From contig CAADGG010000027.1 of assembly GCA_900696485.1 (NCBI GenBank), positions 1-64,000 on the forward strand: a stretch of 64,000 nt of DNA, read 5' to 3'. Under the pieces are notes generated by a model. The model saw only the letters and a list, made by a program, of their open reading frames with translations. It did not search any database and was not told where the DNA came from. This document shows positions 55,970 to 64,000 of this stretch, piece after piece; positions within the stretch are counted from its first letter, which is position 1; every line of letters begins with the position of its first letter. Both the position numbers and the translations under genes were made by a program. The DNA comes from an uncultured Pseudomonadota bacterium. Its GTDB lineage: Bacteria; Myxococcota_A; UBA9160; PR03.

Positions 55970-55996
55970 ATGCTACCACAGCCGAGCTTCTGTCAA
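55970..55996 (-). promoter_or_regulatory. Candidate promoter reading into the FG-GAP gene
   Basis: On the minus strand TTGACA (55996-55991) precedes TAGCAT (55975-55970) by 15 bp, with TGG directly before the -10 as an extended -10. The short spacer is offset by a perfect -35. Initiation near 55963 would give a leader of about 297 bases that includes the whole tandem repeat. Confidence 0.45.
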
Positions 55997-56071
55997 GAGC
56001 TGCATTTCGGCCGAGCGCGATCGAAACCTGCGACCGGACAGCCTGGTCGCGAGCGGGAAAGCCCGCGGCCT

Positions 56072-56104
56072 GTCCTTCCTGCCGCCCCATGCGGCAGGAA
56101 GGAC
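56072..56104 (-). terminator. Strong hairpin after the sulfotransferase operon
   Basis: GTCCTTCCTGCCGC (56072-56085) and GCGGCAGGAAGGAC (56091-56104) form a perfect 14-bp stem with a five-base loop. It lies about 105 bases beyond the stop of the 56210 sulfotransferase on the minus strand. No T run follows. Confidence 0.5.
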
Positions 56105-56209
56105 GGGCAGGAGACAGGCACTACCGGATGCCATCCCCCCGCTTTCGGGACGGATCGCAGGGCCGGCTTCGCCGGGCGCGGGGCCGGGGATCGCCGGCTC
56201 GGCGGACGC

Positions 56210-56878
56210 TCATTCCGCGCCGGCGATCCCCGTCGAGAGGTTCCAGCCGAGGGTTTCGTACAGGAGATTGCCGTACTCGCGCCGCTCGCATCGGCTCCAT
56301 CGTGGGCAGTTGCGGTACAGGCTGATCATCTCGCTGCGGTCGTACCAGCGACTCGGATCATCGGCTCGTGCATACCCCCCGACGTTGGCGCGCACTTCGC
56401 GAATCGCCTCCGCGGTATCCGGGGGGATCGCCACGTAGCGACCGATCACCCGCACGAAGCTCTCGGCGAGATCGCTGACGAGCAGCCAGTGGTCCGCCTC
56501 CCGCGCACCGAGGAAGTGGTCGAGGTGCCAGTCGTAGCTTTGGGTCTGGGGATGCTCGATCACGAAGTGAAGATACTCCCGGAACGTCATCTCCCCGAAG
56601 CAGCGCCCGTTGGCAAAGCGTTCGGTCGGGTCGTGCCGCTGCATGTGGTGGAAGTAGCTGAGCGCCATCTCCGGAAGTCGACGCAGATTGGCGATCACGG
56701 CCAGCGTGCCGGCCCCCGGCACTCTTTCGTGCGCGTCCGCAAGCGTCCCGTGCTTCCTCGCGTCGCTGTGCGGATCGATCAGGCGCCACGGATGGTCCAG
56801 CGCTTCGAACATCCGCAAGGTCGCGTCCCCCGCCGTCTTGGGAATGTGTAGCCAGAGGAAGTGATCCGAGACCACCAT
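56210..56878 (-). CDS. Sulfotransferase-family protein
   Basis: A 222-residue protein with the PAPS 5'-phosphosulfate loop as LWLHIPKTAGDATLRMF near the N terminus, the HIPKTAG motif of carbohydrate sulfotransferases (HS2ST/chondroitin type). The conserved Arg/Ser of the 3'-phosphate site may be the segment around VIANLRRLPEMALSYFHH (about 62-80). It is short but complete in core motifs. It is the last gene of a four-gene minus-strand run, three bases after the GT2 stop. It would transfer sulfate from PAPS to a sugar hydroxyl. Acceptor unknown. Confidence 0.82.
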   Translation of the reverse strand: MVVSDHFLWLHIPKTAGDATLRMFEALDHPWRLIDPHSDARKHGTLADAHERVPGAGTLAVIANLRRLPEMALSYFHHMQRHDPTERFANGRCFGEMTFREYLHFVIEHPQTQSYDWHLDHFLGAREADHWLLVSDLAESFVRVIGRYVAIPPDTAEAIREVRANVGGYARADDPSRWYDRSEMISLYRNCPRWSRCERREYGNLLYETLGWNLSTGIAGAE

Positions 56879-56881
56879 CGG

Positions 56882-57742
56882 TCAGGTTCCCTGCCAATAG
56901 CGCCAGAAACCGTGGGCGGTCATGAAGCGCTCGAAGACTCCGGGCCATGCTGCCGGGGACGGTGCGCACTCGTTCTCGAGTTCCCCGGCGCGCAGCGCCG
57001 CGAAGTAGCGCCGGAGAACCTGCTCGGTCTCGGCTTCGGCATCCCCCGCCAAAGCGCGGAAGCTGTTCGTGGAGTGCAACCGATAGCGGTAGAGCGGGCG
57101 CGGGACATAGACCGGCTCGGTCCGAACCAGGGCTCGGAGCAGAAAGTCCCAGTCATGGCAGTAGCGCAGCGGCGCGAAGGGACCGACTGTCTCGTACAAC
57201 CTGCGCGAGAAGACGAGGTTGCCGGTGCTGACGGCCGCGTTGCCGCGCAAGGCCGCGAAGCCGGTCGTCGGGAACCGCTCCATCACGTCCTGGTGTCTTC
57301 GCAGGCGGAAGTCATCCGTCGAGGATCGACACGGTCGCGAGTTCTCGTCGACGAAGACGACCCGACTGAACGCCAGATCGGAACCGCTGCCGACCAGGGC
57401 CTCGAGCATCGCCTCGAGCCGACCCGGGGCGAAGGCGTCATCCGAGTTGAGCAACGCGAACCAGTCGCCACGCGCGAGTTCCAGGCCCCGATTGAGCGCT
57501 GCGTGCGCGCCGCGATTCGAGTCCTGCACGTCGATCCGGAGACGCCCTTCGAAACGACTGGTGAAGTCGGATTCCTCGAACAGCCGTGCGACGATCTCCA
57601 CACTCTCGTCACGCGAGGCGTCGTCGACGACGATGCATTCGAGCGGCGGTCCCGCCTGGGCAGCCACCGAACGGAGCGCCTCTTCGATGTGGGCCGCGTG
57701 CTCGAAGCTCGGAACGATGACACTCACCAGCCGGCCGGCCAC
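56882..57742 (-). CDS. GT2-family glycosyltransferase
   Basis: A 286-residue GT-A glycosyltransferase: VSVIVPSFEHAAHIEEALRSV, VVDDASRDES, NRGAHAALNRGLELA, the DxD site as LLNSDDAFAPG, and the catalytic-region HDWDFLLRAL. No membrane helix, so it acts on the cytoplasmic face. GTG 57742 follows AGAGG and sits three bases after the WbsX-type gene, giving tight coupling. It is an intact enzyme, unlike the GT2-like half of the 43133 fusion. Donor and acceptor unknown. Confidence 0.93.
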   Translation of the reverse strand: MAGRLVSVIVPSFEHAAHIEEALRSVAAQAGPPLECIVVDDASRDESVEIVARLFEESDFTSRFEGRLRIDVQDSNRGAHAALNRGLELARGDWFALLNSDDAFAPGRLEAMLEALVGSGSDLAFSRVVFVDENSRPCRSSTDDFRLRRHQDVMERFPTTGFAALRGNAAVSTGNLVFSRRLYETVGPFAPLRYCHDWDFLLRALVRTEPVYVPRPLYRYRLHSTNSFRALAGDAEAETEQVLRRYFAALRAGELENECAPSPAAWPGVFERFMTAHGFWRYWQGT

Positions 57743-57745
57743 CCT

Positions 57746-59455
57746 CTACTCCTCGCCCGGGACGACGATCTCCCGAGGCGACATCGCGACCGCTACGCGT
57801 CCCGCCTCGGCCTGGATCAGCCCGAGACGGTACCGACCCGGGGCGGCTCCCTCGTACCAGACCGAGGCTGCGAAGCCGCTTTCGAGCGGCACCTCCGCGC
57901 CGGCCGAGGCGAAGGTTTCTACGACGTCGGGACGCGCGATCCGCGCCTGCAACGGCGCGAACAGCATCTGTTCGGGTTCGCCCCCCTGCAACAACAGGCA
58001 AGAGCCGGCGTCCTTGCCCGCCGGATCGATCCCTTCGCTCACTGCCCAACCACGCAGCCGGAAGCGGCGCCCGCGTTCCGCCACGAGGACACCGCGTTCG
58101 TCGCACGGCCAGAACTCGTCGAGATGCAACTGCCCCGCCACCGGAAAGTCGCCGGGCGGCAGCCATGCCGGCCGCTCGGGTGAGAACTCCGCCACGATCG
58201 GGCGGGCAGTCACATCCGCGATCTCGAGTTCCTCCCGCAGTGCCGCATTCGCCCGTCGATAGGCCTCGAGTTCCCGCTGCGCGCGCCTCAACGCGTCGCG
58301 GAGCTCGGCTGACGACAGGCTTTCGAGATCCGCGTCGCGCATCCGTGCCGGTGCGGGACCCGGAGCGGCCGACAGCACTGCCCGGCGCGTCGCGAGCAAG
58401 TAGGCGTGACCCCAGACCTCGTCCGGTTCGAGGTGCGCACCCTCCGCCCATTCGTTCCACGCGTTGACGAAGACCAGCGGCTCGGGATCGGTCGCATCGC
58501 GTCCGGAGGACTCGATGACGCCCCGGAGCCAGTGCTCATAGGCGTCCGGCGTCCCGTGATGCCACACGTGCGCCTGGAGGCGTCGGCGCGGCGTGTTGTC
58601 CCATGACACCATGACGCCGCGGTGCAGACGATACGGCTGCGCCGGACGTTCGAGCGAGTAGTCGACGGCGTCGCGGTAGTCGTGGATCTTGCCCTCGAAA
58701 TCCGGATCGAGGCCGATCACCTCCTGATCGAGCCGGTGTCCGGCGATCCCGTGCGGCGGGAACTCGACGGCGGCGTCGAATCCGAGCGGCGTCGGATCGA
58801 CCAGTCCGAAGGTCTGGGCCGCCACCAGATGGAGTTCCGGGATGCCATGCGCGCGGCAGGTCTCACGCCACGTGTCGGTGGTCCGACGCGGATCCTGCAG
58901 GATGCCCGCCCGATAGACGAGCAGCACCGGTTTGCCGTCATAGTGGATGTAGCGCGGGTCCTGGAGGATCGGGATCGCATCGAGGATGAATCGGACGTCC
59001 GATTCGGGCGAGTGATCCTGGCGAATCAGGACGTCGTGCTCGTCGCCATCCCAGCGGCGCGTCCAGTTCTCGTTCGCCCAGCACAGGCAGAAGGGGAAAT
59101 CCGGTCGGCCACTCGACAGCATTTCATCGAGTGGCCGGGACAACAGGCGGCGGCCGCCGAACCAGTAGTAGTAGTAACAGAAGCCGAAGACCCCATAACT
59201 CCGGGCCAGCGCGGCCTGTTGTTCGCGAACTTCGGGAACCCGCAGATCGTAGTAGCCCAGATCCGACGGACGACGCGGTTGCTGGTGCCCACGAAAGAGA
59301 GGACGCGCGCGAGCGACGTTCGTCCACTCGGTGAAGCCCTTCCCCCACCAGGCGTCGTTCTCCGGGATCGGATGGAACTGGGGCAGGTAGAACGCGACCA
59401 GGCGAACCGGTTTCGCCGCTTCCGTGGCCGTTCCGCCCGTATGCAGCTTCGACAT
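57746..59455 (-). CDS. WbsX-type glycan enzyme with C-terminal beta-rich domain
   Basis: A 569-residue protein. Residues 15-370 match the WbsX/GH99-like family: VAFYLPQFHPIPENDAWWGKG, FTEWTNV, GFCYYYYWFGG, FCLCWANENWTRRWDG and the acidic FVNAWNEWAEGAHLEPD. A short coiled coil follows (about 390-425), then a C-terminal beta-rich domain of about 130 residues that may bind carbohydrate. Members occur in O-antigen and capsule loci as glycosyltransferases or endo-acting hydrolases. ATG 59455 was chosen because the fold begins a few residues later. It lies in an operon with the GT2 and two sulfotransferases. Confidence 0.88.
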   Translation of the reverse strand: MSKLHTGGTATEAAKPVRLVAFYLPQFHPIPENDAWWGKGFTEWTNVARARPLFRGHQQPRRPSDLGYYDLRVPEVREQQAALARSYGVFGFCYYYYWFGGRRLLSRPLDEMLSSGRPDFPFCLCWANENWTRRWDGDEHDVLIRQDHSPESDVRFILDAIPILQDPRYIHYDGKPVLLVYRAGILQDPRRTTDTWRETCRAHGIPELHLVAAQTFGLVDPTPLGFDAAVEFPPHGIAGHRLDQEVIGLDPDFEGKIHDYRDAVDYSLERPAQPYRLHRGVMVSWDNTPRRRLQAHVWHHGTPDAYEHWLRGVIESSGRDATDPEPLVFVNAWNEWAEGAHLEPDEVWGHAYLLATRRAVLSAAPGPAPARMRDADLESLSSAELRDALRRAQRELEAYRRANAALREELEIADVTARPIVAEFSPERPAWLPPGDFPVAGQLHLDEFWPCDERGVLVAERGRRFRLRGWAVSEGIDPAGKDAGSCLLLQGGEPEQMLFAPLQARIARPDVVETFASAGAEVPLESGFAASVWYEGAAPGRYRLGLIQAEAGRVAVAMSPREIVVPGEE

Positions 59456-59522
59456 CAGCGGGAGACCTCGACGCGCAGCGACGCATGGGGATGCGACGCG
59501 AGCTTGGCCGACGGCGGAAGCA

Positions 59523-61277
59523 TCACGGCCGCTCGGGAGCGTCGCCGAGCAGACGCATCGACCGCAAGACGCGCCCCACCCACGAGCGCTCGATGCGGAT
59601 CCGCTGCGCCTCGAGCTGCTCGATCCGGGCGTCCCGCTCGGCGATCCGCCGGAGGCCGTCCCGGCATGCCTCGTCGAGCGCGGACTCGAGCGCCACGATG
59701 CGCTCCGCACGCGTGGTGAGCTGCTGCCCGAGCGCCTCACGATCCGCCTCGAGATGCACGAGGGCGGCGGCTCCGGTCGAGACCTCGCTCTTGAGGCGTC
59801 CCAGTTCGCCGTCCCGCGCGGAGATCTGCTGCCAGAGTCCGCGGATCTGCTGCTGGAGATGGTCGCCCTCGCGAGCACGCTCTTCGCGCAAGCGCTCGAG
59901 CTCCTGTCGTTGCGCTTCGTGCTCTTGTTGCAGCGCGGCGAGTTCGCGCTCGAGTCGCTGCGCCTGCGCCTTGCGCGTATCGGCTTCCTCGCTGACCCGA
60001 GCCAGTTCGGCGGCCTGTTGGGTGAGGCGGATCGCCGTGGCACCGAGCCGGGGCAACGAGCCGGCGTCGGCTCCCTCGAGGGCCTGCAAGGTCGCCTCGA
60101 GATGCGCTTGTCCTGCCTCGCCGGGATGTACCTCCCTGCACGCCCAGCCGAGCAGCAGGCGGGTCCAATCGAGGAACTCGCCCGCCTGGCGATCGCGCAG
60201 GGCCACATGCGCTTCGAGACGCTCGATCTCCTTGCGGGCGGTTCGCAGCTCCTGGCCATCGCGAGCGAGGCTCGTCTCGAGCGCCTCGGTCCGCGCGCGC
60301 AAACGGCTCGCCTCCTGCTCGGAGCGTGTCCCCGCCACCTCGAGCGCCGCGACGACCGGGCCGAATGCGATCTCTGCGGGGTACATCTCGAGCGCGATCT
60401 GGTCGAGAGCGTCGCACGGAGGCTCGGGGCCTGCGGCGGCCTGCTCGGCCCATGCGTGCGCCTCCTTGACCCATCGGGGAACCGCGCGCCGCCCGGCGAG
60501 TTCCGCCGCCGACGTCGCATGGTGGCGGAGGGTGTTCGACAAGAACTCATCGATCTCGGCCGCTGCGCGCGCGCCGAGCCGCGGAAACGCGAGGTCGAGA
60601 TCCCGAGAAATCCGCTCGACGACGACGCGCCAGTCCCGGAGCAGCGCGTCATAGCCGACGAACGATCGGGGATGGCCTCGCGTCTCGCGCTCGGCGGCCA
60701 GGAAGTACTGGAGCCAGAGGAGGAGCCCCTTCGCCTCCGCGGTGCCTTCTGCGACCTGGAGGGAGGCGGCCACGTCGAGCGGATTGCGCACCGGAATCAC
60801 GAAGTTCGGCTGGTAGCCGAGCGTTGCGAGGATCCGCAGCCAAAGCGGCACCAGCCGGCACACGCGCGGATCCTTCAACGTGAGGAACGGTGCCGCGCCG
60901 AACTCCTCGCGCACCGCCGCCACGAATCGTTCGACCCAGCGCCCGCCGGTCGGCCCGGAGAGCCAACCGGTCGGGAGCGGGCCGACATCGTCCCAGGCAC
61001 TGCCGAGTTCGGCGAGCAGCTCCTCGTGCAGATCGTAGATCCGTTGAGACTCGTAGTATCCGCGCGGATTGTGCTTGCTCGACGGCATCAGGTGATCGGG
61101 CAGCTGCGCACCACACAGGCTGAGGATCCGCGTGATCGCCGACGTGCCGCTTCGGTGCATGCCGACGACGAGCAGGCCGCGCTTGAGTGCGGCAGGCGGC
61201 GGCGGATCGGGCCGTGCGGGCGCCGTCTCCGCGCCGCCCCGAGCCTTCTTCGCTCCGCGTCCTGAGCCGGCGGTCAT
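59523..61277 (-). CDS. Sulfotransferase with long C-terminal coiled coil
   Basis: A 584-residue protein. Residues 30-290 form a sulfotransferase domain: the PAPS loop LLVVGMHRSGTSAITRIL, LTLKDPRVCRLVPLWL, and the 3'-phosphate site FVIPVRNPLDVAASL. About 320-560 is mostly heptad-rich coiled coil (LRARTEALETSLARDGQEL, LERELAALQQEHEAQRQEL). The basic tail ends SWVGRVLRSMRLLG, a possible amphipathic membrane contact. ATG 61277 follows GAGAGGGAC. It is the first gene of the run to 56210. The coiled coil suggests a scaffold that positions sulfation of a growing glycan. Confidence 0.88.
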   Translation of the reverse strand: MTAGSGRGAKKARGGAETAPARPDPPPPAALKRGLLVVGMHRSGTSAITRILSLCGAQLPDHLMPSSKHNPRGYYESQRIYDLHEELLAELGSAWDDVGPLPTGWLSGPTGGRWVERFVAAVREEFGAAPFLTLKDPRVCRLVPLWLRILATLGYQPNFVIPVRNPLDVAASLQVAEGTAEAKGLLLWLQYFLAAERETRGHPRSFVGYDALLRDWRVVVERISRDLDLAFPRLGARAAAEIDEFLSNTLRHHATSAAELAGRRAVPRWVKEAHAWAEQAAAGPEPPCDALDQIALEMYPAEIAFGPVVAALEVAGTRSEQEASRLRARTEALETSLARDGQELRTARKEIERLEAHVALRDRQAGEFLDWTRLLLGWACREVHPGEAGQAHLEATLQALEGADAGSLPRLGATAIRLTQQAAELARVSEEADTRKAQAQRLERELAALQQEHEAQRQELERLREERAREGDHLQQQIRGLWQQISARDGELGRLKSEVSTGAAALVHLEADREALGQQLTTRAERIVALESALDEACRDGLRRIAERDARIEQLEAQRIRIERSWVGRVLRSMRLLGDAPERP

Positions 61278-61644
61278 GGCGCGGTCCCTCTCGTCTCGTC
61301 GTGGCGCCGAGGACAGCGAGCGATGCAACACGGCGCCGGTGCGGCGGTCGGTCGGTCCTCGTGCGCGCTGACGCGGCAGCGTAGCAACCGGACTCCCGCG
61401 GGACACGGGATCACCCGGTTCGACGGAGCCAGATCCTCGGTGAGCCTGCGCATCGAAAAGTCGTCGCTCGGTGGCTCGGAGAGAACCGCGCGGGCACGCG
61501 CGCTTCGTCTGCGAAGCCCGGGCGAGGCTGTGCTACAGCCGTGGCGCCGCAGCGGACCGGGGGCAGCGCGTCGCCGCCGAGCCGCTTCGGATGGCAACCA
61601 CCCGGAGTCCACCGGGCGCGGAAACCAAGGAGGGCGCGCAACCC
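61278..61644. other. Divergent intergenic region
   Basis: These 367 bases separate the sulfotransferase and sulfatase genes if the sulfatase starts at 61645. Promoters for both directions should lie here, but I see no convincing -35/-10 pair, operator or RNA structure. Confidence 0.4.
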
Positions 61645-63189
61645 GTGCGCGGCATCATCGAACGAGCTTCGAGGCGCGGCATCGCTGCGACCCCCGGAGG
61701 GAATCGCCATCGCCGAGTTCGCCTGGAGACACGACGGGATCCGCGAGGCGCTCGAGACGCACGGCCTGCTCCGCCAGGACCCCGCGCGGCCAAGCCGGAT
61801 CTCCGCCTCCGCCGCGCGGCCCGGCGGCTCGCGGCCGCGTTCAGTGGCGTCACGCTCCTGGCCGCCTGCGGCCCGAGCGCAACACGCCCCCCCAACATCG
61901 TCGTCCTCGTCGCAGATGATCTCGGCTGGGCCGATCTCGGCGTGCAGGGATCTCCCGACGTCGAGACGCCGCACATCGATTCGATCGCCCGCAACGGAGT
62001 CCGCTTCACGGCGGGCTACGTGACGTCGCCGCAGTGCAGTCCCTCGCGAGCGGGCCTGATGACCGGGCGCTACCAGAACCGCTTCGGCTTCGAGTACAAC
62101 TTCAAGGGCCACTGGGACAAGGGGCTCGACCTCGACGAACGCACGATCGGCGATTCCTTTCTCGCTGCCGGCTACGCGACCGGGATGATCGGAAAGTGGC
62201 ACCTCGGCAAGGTCGGGGCGCTGCAACCCGGCCAACGCGGCTTCACCGAGACACTGTGGCACCCGAATGGGGGCGTGTACTTTCCGGATGCGACATCCGG
62301 CACCCTTCCCGGAATCTTTCGCGGGTCGGAGCCGGCGGCAGTCCGCCTGTACTCGACCGACGCCTTCACCGACGAGGCGATCGACTTCATCGACCGCCAC
62401 CGCGCCGATCCGTTTCTCCTCTACGTCGCCTATGCCACGCCGCACCCCCCGATGGACGCGAAGCCCGAGCACCTGCAGCGATACGCGCACATTCGCGACC
62501 GGCATCGCCGCGCATTCCTCGCGATGATGGCATCGCTCGACGAGAACATCGGCCGGCTGCTCGGCGCGCTGCGTGCGGCGGGGCTCGAGGAGCACACGCT
62601 CGTCTTCTTCCTGAGCGACAACGGCGGGGCCACGGGAGCGCCGCGCATCGAGCCGGACGCGCCGATCCAGCCGGGCCGAAACGCATCGAGCAACGCGCCC
62701 TTCCGTGGGACCAAGGTCGACCTGCTGGAAGGAGGCATCCGCGTTCCGTTCTTGGTGCAGTGGAAGGGACAGCTCCCCGCCGGCGCCGTCTACGCCGAGC
62801 CGGTGATCAGCCTCGACATCCTGCCCACCGCGCTCGGAGCGGCGGGCATCCCCGCACCGGACGGGCTCGATGGCGTCGACCTGCTGCCGTTCCTGCGCGG
62901 CTCGCGCGGCGGAGCGCCGCACGACGCGCTGTACTGGCGTTTCGATTTTCCGCCCGCCGGCGCCGAGCCCAGGCGCTGGGCCGTGCGCGCGGGCGATTGG
63001 AAGCTGGTGCGCAACTCCGCCGAGCCACTCGCGCTCTATGATCTCGCCGAGGATCCGTCCGAGCGACGCAACCTCGCGGCCCTACACCCCGAGCGCGTGG
63101 CTGCACTGCGCACTCGCTGGGAGAGCTGGAACGCCGAGCTGCGGCCACCGGCCTGGCCGGTGACCGGCGCTGCGACGCCGGCGCGATAG
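61645..63189 (+). CDS. Formylglycine-type sulfatase, predicted lipoprotein
   Basis: A type I sulfatase with the CxPSR site as QCSPSRAGLMTGR (C131), which needs conversion to formylglycine. Other marks are VVLVADDLGWADLGVQG with the metal-binding Asp pair, KWHLGK, and LSDNGG. A hydrophobic stretch with lipobox TLLAACG (around residue 75) indicates export and lipidation. The start is uncertain. GTG 61645 follows AAGGAGG at 11 bases, but it puts about 60 Arg/Pro-rich residues before the signal sequence. No closer ATG, GTG or TTG exists in frame. The catalytic domain from about 61858 is certain. Confidence 0.85.
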   Translation: MRGIIERASRRGIAATPGGNRHRRVRLETRRDPRGARDARPAPPGPRAAKPDLRLRRAARRLAAAFSGVTLLAACGPSATRPPNIVVLVADDLGWADLGVQGSPDVETPHIDSIARNGVRFTAGYVTSPQCSPSRAGLMTGRYQNRFGFEYNFKGHWDKGLDLDERTIGDSFLAAGYATGMIGKWHLGKVGALQPGQRGFTETLWHPNGGVYFPDATSGTLPGIFRGSEPAAVRLYSTDAFTDEAIDFIDRHRADPFLLYVAYATPHPPMDAKPEHLQRYAHIRDRHRRAFLAMMASLDENIGRLLGALRAAGLEEHTLVFFLSDNGGATGAPRIEPDAPIQPGRNASSNAPFRGTKVDLLEGGIRVPFLVQWKGQLPAGAVYAEPVISLDILPTALGAAGIPAPDGLDGVDLLPFLRGSRGGAPHDALYWRFDFPPAGAEPRRWAVRAGDWKLVRNSAEPLALYDLAEDPSERRNLAALHPERVAALRTRWESWNAELRPPAWPVTGAATPAR

Positions 63190-63212
63190 AGTTCTCGAGA
63201 CTCGAGAGGGCC

Positions 63213-64000
63213 ATGGACTTCTACGCGCGATTCCGTGACGAGGACGATGCCAGCTGGGAGAAGCTCTGGCTCGACTACGCGGCCGTGCCGACATCGCGCG
63301 ACGATCTGCCTCGATTCCCGCCAGCCGAGGTGCAGCAACGCCTGCACGGAACGACCTTCGAGCGCGCGATGTCGGGCGGGCTCGCACTTCGGCATTTCAC
63401 GCTGCGCTTCGTGCGCCAGGGATTGCACACCCACGTCGTCCCCGAAATGAAGATCCTCGACTTCGGTTGCGGCTGGGGACGTCTGGTCCGGACGTTCTTG
63501 AAGGACTTCCACACGCAGAACATCTTTGCCACCGATGTCGACCGTGAAGTGATCGAGCTGGCCCGCACACTGCTGCCCCAGATCCACTTCAAGGTGAACG
63601 ACGCTCACGCGCCGCTCGACGATCCCGATGGGAGCTTCGACATCGTCGTCGCCAATTCGGTCTTCTCGCACCTGTCGGAACCCAACTATGCGTTCTGGAT
63701 CGAGGAGCTGACGCGCGTGCTGAAGCCGGGCGGCGCGCTCGTCTTCACGACCTGGGGCCAAGGCCTTCTCGACATGGCGAAGCGGGTCTTCGAGACGGGC
63801 GAGCGCGAGTTCGCATGGCAGCGCAACATCGTCAATGGGTTCTCGAGCTGGGAGGACATGCACGCGCGCTTCTCGGCGGGCCACTTCGTCTTTGCCGGCA
63901 CCGGCGGCGGCAAGTACCTGCCGCCCGAAGACTTCGGCATCGCCATGGTGCCGCGTCCATGGTTCGAGCAGCATGCCGAGGGACTCGTGCTGCGGGATCT
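63213..64000 (+). CDS. Class I methyltransferase (cut by the window end)
   Basis: A gene that runs off the right edge, 262 codons visible. MDFYARFRDEDDASWEKLW begins after GAGAGGG. The SAM-binding motif I is ILDFGCGWGRLVR, strand 2 has IFATDVDREV, and the post-motifs are DIVVANSVFSHLSE and LTRVLKPGGALVFTTWG. It follows the sulfatase stop by 23 bases on the same strand, so the pair is probably cotranscribed. Late C-terminal sequence is missing, so the family cannot be narrowed. Methylation of the glycan is plausible from context. Confidence 0.85.
   Translation, partial: MDFYARFRDEDDASWEKLWLDYAAVPTSRDDLPRFPPAEVQQRLHGTTFERAMSGGLALRHFTLRFVRQGLHTHVVPEMKILDFGCGWGRLVRTFLKDFHTQNIFATDVDREVIELARTLLPQIHFKVNDAHAPLDDPDGSFDIVVANSVFSHLSEPNYAFWIEELTRVLKPGGALVFTTWGQGLLDMAKRVFETGEREFAWQRNIVNGFSSWEDMHARFSAGHFVFAGTGGGKYLPPEDFGIAMVPRPWFEQHAEGLVLRD

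Larger units (their letters stand above)
55667..56209. other. Long intergenic region upstream of the FG-GAP gene
   Basis: These 543 bases hold no gene I can support. From left to right they contain the presumed FG-GAP leader, a degenerate tandem repeat (55770-55916), a minus-strand promoter candidate (55970-55996), and a 14-bp hairpin (56072-56104) after the sulfotransferase operon. Confidence 0.7.

Noticed and set aside
61541-62023. Alternative frame at the sulfatase 5' end as a separate gene
   Set aside because: It is low-complexity, shows no motif and overlaps the certain sulfatase domain. It was kept only as a hint that the sulfatase start may be damaged.

Overview
The window is GC-rich chromosomal DNA (roughly two thirds G+C) with dense, often overlapping genes and no insertion sequence, phage gene or CRISPR array that I can see. 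The gene set points to an uncultured Deltaproteobacteria-like lineage (Myxococcota, Desulfobacterota or Binatota in the broad sense). The evidence is a housekeeping run response regulator-valS-nadC-birA-coaX, several sigma54 activators, an MglA-like GTPase, a PEP-CTERM protein and a large surface-polysaccharide locus. This taxonomic call is inference from gene content; no rRNA gene is present.

Layout. 0.2-5.7 kb: anhydro-MurNAc kinase, a small membrane protein, and two paralogous GT4 glycosyltransferases flanking a methyltransferase, with a second methyltransferase converging on them. 5.8-14.6 kb: a regulatory block with a PilZ-like protein, a membrane coiled-coil protein ending in a RelE-like domain, a histidine kinase plus single-domain response regulator, two divergent NtrC-type sigma54 activators, a FliA/WhiG-type sigma factor behind a near-consensus sigma54 promoter, and a PP2C phosphatase. 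14.8-23.5 kb: response regulator, valS, nadC, birA, coaX and an EF-G-like GTPase, mostly linked by 4-bp start/stop overlaps. 23.6-26.6 kb: three genes of unknown function (helical repeat protein, MglA-like GTPase without its P-loop lysine, Rossmann/GGDEF-like protein). 26.7-31.7 kb: alanine dehydrogenase, ATP sulfurylase, a propeller lipoprotein, a JAMM metalloprotease, a small HTH protein and an Rrf2 regulator. 31.8-35.2 kb: a giant helicase-exonuclease that joins the MrfA and MrfB repair proteins in one chain, and a small helical protein. 35.3-43.1 kb: GT4, aminotransferase, redox protein, RNase R, tRNA-Leu(CAG) and Lon.

43.1-64 kb is a surface-polysaccharide and exoprotein region. It holds a GT2-GT4-coiled-coil fusion, a Wzt-type ABC ATPase with a C-terminal sugar-binding domain, three members of the sulfatase fold (one true CxPSR sulfatase, two with Thr at the nucleophile position), a PEP-CTERM beta-helix protein, an SGNH hydrolase, a seven-repeat FG-GAP propeller protein, two sulfotransferases, a GT2, a WbsX-type enzyme and a methyltransferase cut by the window end. 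Together they suggest assembly, export, sulfation and remodelling of a sulfated cell-surface glycan.

The most unusual items are the MrfA-MrfB fusion, the RelE-like domain on a membrane coiled-coil protein, the three-gene 23.6-26.6 kb cassette, the sigma54-to-FliA-type sigma cascade, and a degenerate minisatellite in the predicted 5' leader of the FG-GAP gene.
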